Positions 60,348-64,000 of a stretch of DNA of 64,000 nucleotides are shown in pieces. The DNA comes from Nitrospira sp. (lineage in GTDB: Bacteria; Nitrospirota; Nitrospiria; Nitrospirales; Nitrospiraceae). Where the stretch lies: NCBI GenBank assembly GCA_005239465.1, contig SPAW01000003.1, forward strand, positions 136,072 through 200,071. Direction: 5' to 3'. The first letter of the stretch is position 1; each line of letters opens with the position of its first letter. The position numbers and the translations under genes were made by a program. A model generated the notes under the pieces. It did no database searches, had not been told where the DNA came from, and saw only the letters and a program-made list of their open reading frames with translations.

Positions 60348-62873
60348 ATGTCCCGTCTACCAATAGAAGACGTACTGCCGGAGGTCCGACGAACACTCGC
60401 CAACAGACCCAATGCGCTCTTAACCGCGTCGCCGGGAGCCGGAAAAACCACTTGCATTCCCCTGGCACTCCTGGATGCTCCCTGGCTCCAGGGCAAGAAA
60501 CTGCTCATCCTGGAACCGCGACGACTCGCGGCGCGAGCCGCTGCCCATCGTATGGCGGCGACCCTCCGCGAACAAGTCGGCGAGACGGTCGGCTATCGGA
60601 TGCGGCTGGATACTAAGGTCGGACCGACGACGCGCATCGAGGTCGTGACCGAGGGCATACTCACACGCCTCCTCCAGCAGGACCCGTCGCTCAACAGCTA
60701 TGGCCTTGTCCTCTTCGATGAATTTCACGAGCGGAGCCTTCAAGCCGATACGGGTTTGGCGCTCTGCCTCGAAACGCAACGCCTCTTTCGCCCGGAGCTT
60801 CGTCTGCTAGTAATGTCGGCCACATTGGATTGTGGGCCGGTCAGTGTTCTCTTGGGCCAAGCCCCCGTCATTATCTGCGAAGGCCGGATGTTTCCGGTAG
60901 AGACCCGGTATCTCGATCAGCCGCTCTCAGGCCATCTCGACGCGGCCGTGACGCAGCTCATCCGGCGCTCTTTGGCGCGGGATCAAGGCAGCCTTTTGGT
61001 CTTCCTGCCAGGCATGGCCGAAATACGCCGGGTCGAACAGAAACTGCTCGACGCCAATCTGGGCCCATCTGTCCACATTGCGCCCCTGCACGGCGATCTC
61101 ACGCAAGCCGCCCAGGATCTGGCCATTGAGCCGGCCGCCCCAGGCACGAGAAAAGTCGTGCTCGCCACCTCCATTGCCGAAACCAGTTTGACAATCGATG
61201 GCGTGCGTGTCGTGATCGATGCGGGCCGGTTGCGTGTGCCGCGATTCGATCCCCGCTCAGGTCTGACGCGATTGGAAACGATTCGTGTCACGCAAGATTC
61301 CGCCGAGCAACGCCGTGGCCGAGCCGGACGTCTGGAACCGGGCGTCTGCTACCGCCTCTGGACTGAGAAAGAACAAACATCTCTCACCGCACGCCGGCCT
61401 CCGGAGATGCTGGATGCCGACCTCACGCCGCTTGTCTTGGAGTTGGCTCTCTGGGGAACAAGCGATCCATCAGAACTGTCTTGGCTCACCACACCTCAGT
61501 CGGGCTCCGTGGCACAAGCAAAGGACTTACTCACGCGGCTGGGAGCCTTGGATGCGACAAGCCACATCACCCCTCACGGGAAACAGATGGCCGAGCTCCC
61601 GCTGCATCCCCGTCTCGCTCACATGCTGCTGAAGGCTGAACCACTTCATCTGACGACTCTGGCCTGTGAAGTGGCGGCTCTGCTGAGTGAACGCGACATT
61701 CTCCGAGGCTCTGGCGGCTGGCGGAATGCCGATCTTCGACTCAGGCTTGACGTGTTGCACGGGCAGCACGACCATGCCGCAGGCGCGACCGTCGATCGCG
61801 GCGCCTGCCACAGAGTGATACACCAGGCGGATCTGTGGCTCAGATCCCTCTCTCGACAACAACCTCGCGGTCGAGCCACCAACGTCACCGGGTTCGATCA
61901 AGTCGGCGCCCTCCTCGCTCTCGCCTATCCGGACCGTATTGCACAACGTCAACGCGGCAGCGATTCCCGCTACGTGCTGACGAACGGCCGCGGCGCACTC
62001 TTCACCAATCCCGACCCGCTGGCCTCGGAACCCTATCTCGTGATCGCCGACCTTGACGGGGGGACACAGTGGGCCAGAATCGATCTCGCCGCGCCGATCT
62101 CGCTCACGGAGATAGAAACGCTCTATGCCGACGAGATCGCTCAGACGGAGGCGGTGTCCTGGGATGAGAAGGGGCAGACTGTCCGAGCCGCACGACAGCG
62201 TCGATTGGGCGCGTTGGTATTGTCCGAGCAGACCCTATCCAAACCGGATCCTTCCCTGATCGCCACCGCGTTGCTGCAAGGCATTAGCCAAGTCGGACTA
62301 GACGCACTAGCCTGGACGGCGGAGCTGCGACAGTGGCGGGCGCGGGTGCAGTTTCTCAGACGTGTCGGGGGCATTGATTCAAACTGGCCGGATCTGTCAG
62401 ATGAAACATTGCTGCGGACGCTCGATGATTGGCTTGGTCCCTATCTGAATGGAATCACCACGCTCGATCGGGTGAAGCGACTTGATCTTTCGACGCCGCT
62501 CCACGCGCTGCTGAGCTGGGACCAACAACGTCGATTGGAACGGTTGGCTCCGACCCATCTGGCCGTGCCGAGCGGATCGAACATCCGCATCGAGTACGAC
62601 ACGCCGGATCTGCCGATCCTCGCCGTGCGATTACAAGAAATGTTCGGCTGCAAGGATACGCCTCGTGTCGCGGACGGTAAGGTTCCCGTCATGCTGCATT
62701 TACTCTCTCCGGCCAAACGACCGGTCCAAATCACGCAAGACCTGGCTAGCTTCTGGGCCACGGCGTATCAAGAAGTTCGCAAAGATCTCCGCGGCCGCTA
62801 TCCCAAGCACCATTGGCCTGAAGATCCGCTTACCGCCCCCCCGACAGCAAAGACGAAACGGAGGAATCAATGA
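60348..62873 (+). CDS. hrpB: ATP-dependent helicase HrpB
   Basis: A DEAH-type helicase of about 841 residues, as expected for HrpB. Walker A is NALLTASPGAGKTTCIPLAL, motif II GLVLFDEFHERSLQADTGLA, and further LLVMSATLD, LVFLPGMAEIRRVEQKL, LATSIAETSLTIDGVRVVID and QRRGRAGRLEPGVCYRLW. The HrpB C-terminal domain ends GRYPKHHWPEDP. Substrate and physiological role of bacterial HrpB are not settled. The start could also be the ATG at 60336 or GTG at 60330; MSRLPIEDVLPEVR fits homologues best. Confidence 0.95.
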   Translation: MSRLPIEDVLPEVRRTLANRPNALLTASPGAGKTTCIPLALLDAPWLQGKKLLILEPRRLAARAAAHRMAATLREQVGETVGYRMRLDTKVGPTTRIEVVTEGILTRLLQQDPSLNSYGLVLFDEFHERSLQADTGLALCLETQRLFRPELRLLVMSATLDCGPVSVLLGQAPVIICEGRMFPVETRYLDQPLSGHLDAAVTQLIRRSLARDQGSLLVFLPGMAEIRRVEQKLLDANLGPSVHIAPLHGDLTQAAQDLAIEPAAPGTRKVVLATSIAETSLTIDGVRVVIDAGRLRVPRFDPRSGLTRLETIRVTQDSAEQRRGRAGRLEPGVCYRLWTEKEQTSLTARRPPEMLDADLTPLVLELALWGTSDPSELSWLTTPQSGSVAQAKDLLTRLGALDATSHITPHGKQMAELPLHPRLAHMLLKAEPLHLTTLACEVAALLSERDILRGSGGWRNADLRLRLDVLHGQHDHAAGATVDRGACHRVIHQADLWLRSLSRQQPRGRATNVTGFDQVGALLALAYPDRIAQRQRGSDSRYVLTNGRGALFTNPDPLASEPYLVIADLDGGTQWARIDLAAPISLTEIETLYADEIAQTEAVSWDEKGQTVRAARQRRLGALVLSEQTLSKPDPSLIATALLQGISQVGLDALAWTAELRQWRARVQFLRRVGGIDSNWPDLSDETLLRTLDDWLGPYLNGITTLDRVKRLDLSTPLHALLSWDQQRRLERLAPTHLAVPSGSNIRIEYDTPDLPILAVRLQEMFGCKDTPRVADGKVPVMLHLLSPAKRPVQITQDLASFWATAYQEVRKDLRGRYPKHHWPEDPLTAPPTAKTKRRNQ

Positions 62874-62969
62874 TGTGCGTGGCCTCCAGCACATCGAAAG
62901 AGCCCACTTTGAGATAGCCAGCGCCTCAGCCTTGATGTAGAATTGAACTCGACTACCGGTGCAACAACT

Positions 62970-63161
62970 ATGAAAAACAAGCCACTCATCGAAACCAACC
63001 CACATCTCAAGGTTCCAGCTAAATACCGGAAAGCCTTGATTACCAATGTTGCCAGCTCGACGGCGGTCGAGACTGGAGCATCCGTCGAATCCATCGCCTG
63101 CATCCTGGCTGAGTCGCGAAAGCCGTTGCCGGTTAAGAAGACGGGCAGCTCTGCTCGATAA
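62970..63161 (+). CDS. Hypothetical protein, 63 aa
   Basis: A basic soluble frame starting MKNKPLIETNPHLKVPAKYR, then ALITNVASSTAVETGASVES and ACILAESRKPLPV. I do not recognise it. There is no clear ribosome site, but the composition is protein-like and the gene fits between hrpB and the Fic fragment. It may be an antitoxin-like partner of the Fic gene (position only). Confidence 0.45.
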   Translation: MKNKPLIETNPHLKVPAKYRKALITNVASSTAVETGASVESIACILAESRKPLPVKKTGSSAR

Positions 63162-63399
63162 TCTCTCCCAACAAGCTTTCCATCGGCGCATAGTGCTTAT
63201 CGAGGCCTGCCTGAATCGCGGCAATGTACGCTGTCTTGCCCGTCCCCGCCATGAGGCTGAAGTCAAGCAACGGCAGTCCTGCCTGGAGCGCCATCAGCGA
63301 TGACAGCACCCGGGCGAGGCGTCCATTTCCATCACGAAACGGATGGATCAAGTCAATACTCATGCCTGACCCCATTTTCGATTGCAGAAGTGATGACAT
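63133..63399 (-). pseudogene. Fic family protein, N-terminally truncated
   Basis: An 88-codon frame with the Fic catalytic loop SIDLIHPFRDGNGRLARVLS (H-P-F-x-D-G-N-G-R-x-x-R), followed by the helix LMALQAGLPLLDFSLMAGTG. Fic enzymes AMPylate proteins; full proteins have at least 100-200 residues before this motif, which are absent. The upstream DUF4926 gene begins directly beyond, so the 5' part has been lost. The catalytic loop itself is intact. Confidence 0.65.
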
Positions 63400-63413
63400 G
63401 GCGGGTGAGCGGA

Positions 63414-63650
63414 TTATCGCGAAGCAAGCTCGCGGGCGTGAACAATTTCGCGTTGCCCAACAGGGCGGACCTGTGACGCTTCCAGCGTCACCACGGCAAC
63501 AGTCTTTCCTTCCAAGGTCATAAACTCAACCTCGTAGGCCTGGCCCTCACGATAGATAAGCACGACCGTCCCAACATCTCCCACTACAAGGCCTTCAGCG
63601 GGAACGTCAGCAGCCAATACTACTTGATCGAGTTCGCGGATCGTGCTCAT
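63414..63650 (-). CDS. DUF4926 domain protein
   Basis: A 78-residue protein, MSTIRELDQVVLAADVPAEG, VVGDVGTVVLIYREGQAYEV and EFMTLEGKTVAVVTLEASQV. This is the DUF4926 SH3-like pattern; such genes usually pair with a DUF6883 gene in toxin-antitoxin-like modules. No DUF6883 gene is next to it here; its neighbour is the truncated Fic gene. The stop lies 14 bp before that frame. Confidence 0.82.
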   Translation of the reverse strand: MSTIRELDQVVLAADVPAEGLVVGDVGTVVLIYREGQAYEVEFMTLEGKTVAVVTLEASQVRPVGQREIVHARELASR

Positions 63651-63659
63651 AGCTTTTCG

Positions 63660-63890
63660 CTATTGCCTCGATGGAGATGGGCCGGCCGCAGCCAGCGCGG
63701 AACTTTCACGGTCGAGGCCAGCCAAGGCTTTCTGAATCAGCTCAACTTCCCGAGACTCAAAGTAGGGCTCGCCGCATTGGGTGCAGACCCAGGCGGGCAC
63801 CGCATCCCAGGACACGTGATAACCTTTTCGGTCCAGACTGAAGGGAGCCGTCCCTTTCACCATTCGACCTTTGCAATGGATACATTCCAT
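63660..63890 (-). CDS. YgiT-type zinc-finger protein (MqsA-like N-domain)
   Basis: A 76-residue protein with two knuckles, MECIHCKGRMVKGTAPFSLD and VPAWVCTQCGEPYFESREVE. It has the YgiT zinc-finger form of antitoxins in which the helix-turn-helix is reduced or missing (EVELIQKALAGLDRESSALA). Its ATG follows the DUF4258 gene stop by 2 bp, after GGAGG. The DUF4258/YgiT pair is a common toxin-antitoxin arrangement. Confidence 0.85.
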   Translation of the reverse strand: MECIHCKGRMVKGTAPFSLDRKGYHVSWDAVPAWVCTQCGEPYFESREVELIQKALAGLDRESSALAAAGPSPSRQ

Positions 63891-63892
63891 GT

Positions 63893-64000
63893 CTAGCGCC
63901 TCCTTCGATAGTCAGGCAACCACTGATCGGTGTCAGGGAGATAGGCAGTAATCACGGCCAAATAATCTGTTTTCGGTGAGCACACCACATGAATCGCACG
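63893..64000 (-). CDS. DUF4258 domain protein (5' end outside window)
   Basis: The C-terminal 35 residues, RAIHVVCSPKTDYLAVITAY then LPDTDQWLPDYRRRR, end at a TAG (63893-63895). This is the standard end of DUF4258 proteins (PLHVV...ITVY-x-PD-x-x-x-W-x-x-DF-x-x-RR), the toxin-like partner of YgiT zinc-finger proteins. The rest lies beyond base 64000. Confidence 0.85.
   Translation of the reverse strand, partial: RAIHVVCSPKTDYLAVITAYLPDTDQWLPDYRRRR

Noticed and set aside
1..64000. tRNA, rRNA or CRISPR arrays
   Set aside because: No T-loop context in intergenic DNA, no rRNA-like tract and no regularly spaced repeats were found by eye; a tRNAscan or CRISPR search would settle this.

Overview
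The window is a chromosomal segment of a GC-rich bacterium. Gene content, the density of Nitrospira-type intergenic spacer repeats and the general protein style suggest a Nitrospira (phylum Nitrospirota). This is an inference: no nxr, amo, rRNA or other marker gene is present. I saw no tRNA, rRNA or CRISPR array.

Layout. 1-4.7 kb: housekeeping (3' part of dnaE, accA), a ferritin-like protein and a coiled-coil lipoprotein. 4.8-8.6 kb: a gene graveyard (NlpE-like, a membrane protein, a DUF4143 ATPase tail, a DUF1214 tail, HupE and arylsulfatase remnants) around one intact DUF4143 ATPase. 8.6-20 kb: a flavoprotein, an arsI-sigZ pair, an aldo/keto reductase, a three-gene operon that looks like lysine catabolism (saccharopine/lysine dehydrogenase, ALDH7-type dehydrogenase, VOC dioxygenase), a GIY-YIG protein, prfC, a dimeric alpha/beta-barrel protein and an MBL-fold protein. 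20-24 kb: decayed genes (DUF4136, Slp with one internal stop, orphan DUF433) plus fibronectin III and PilZ proteins. 24-32.5 kb: an accessory stretch with a 525-bp segmental duplication carrying a PII-like gene, an aldehyde dehydrogenase, small stress-type proteins (FmdB, DUF2892, ACT, ferritin-like), an N-terminally truncated IS30 transposase and exact 111-bp direct repeats.

32.6-36.1 kb is the most notable part: a complete three-gene CBASS anti-phage operon of the type II-short kind, with an HNH-SAVED effector, a CD-NTase cyclase and an E2-like conjugation protein without an E1. It is followed by a separately transcribed 57-residue zinc-ribbon gene and an inverted pair of DnaA-box-like sites. 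A HigBA-like toxin-antitoxin pair lies next to it, bracketed by two copies of the 3' end of an SPFH gene.

37.8-64 kb: mostly ordinary chromosomal genes: SPFH, AlgH, HAD phosphatase, OsmC, lytic transglycosylase, CBS protein, GNAT, ATP adenylyltransferase, VapBC, vanadium haloperoxidase, a pyruvate/2-oxoacid dehydrogenase operon (E1 alpha, E1 beta, E2), SDR, ferredoxin reductase, a deleted and frameshifted methyltransferase, TerC, a DEAD-box helicase with a DbpA-type RNA-binding domain, and HrpB. The right end holds small toxin-antitoxin-like genes (truncated Fic, DUF4926, YgiT zinc finger, DUF4258). At least three families of short dispersed repeats sit in nearly all longer intergenic gaps.
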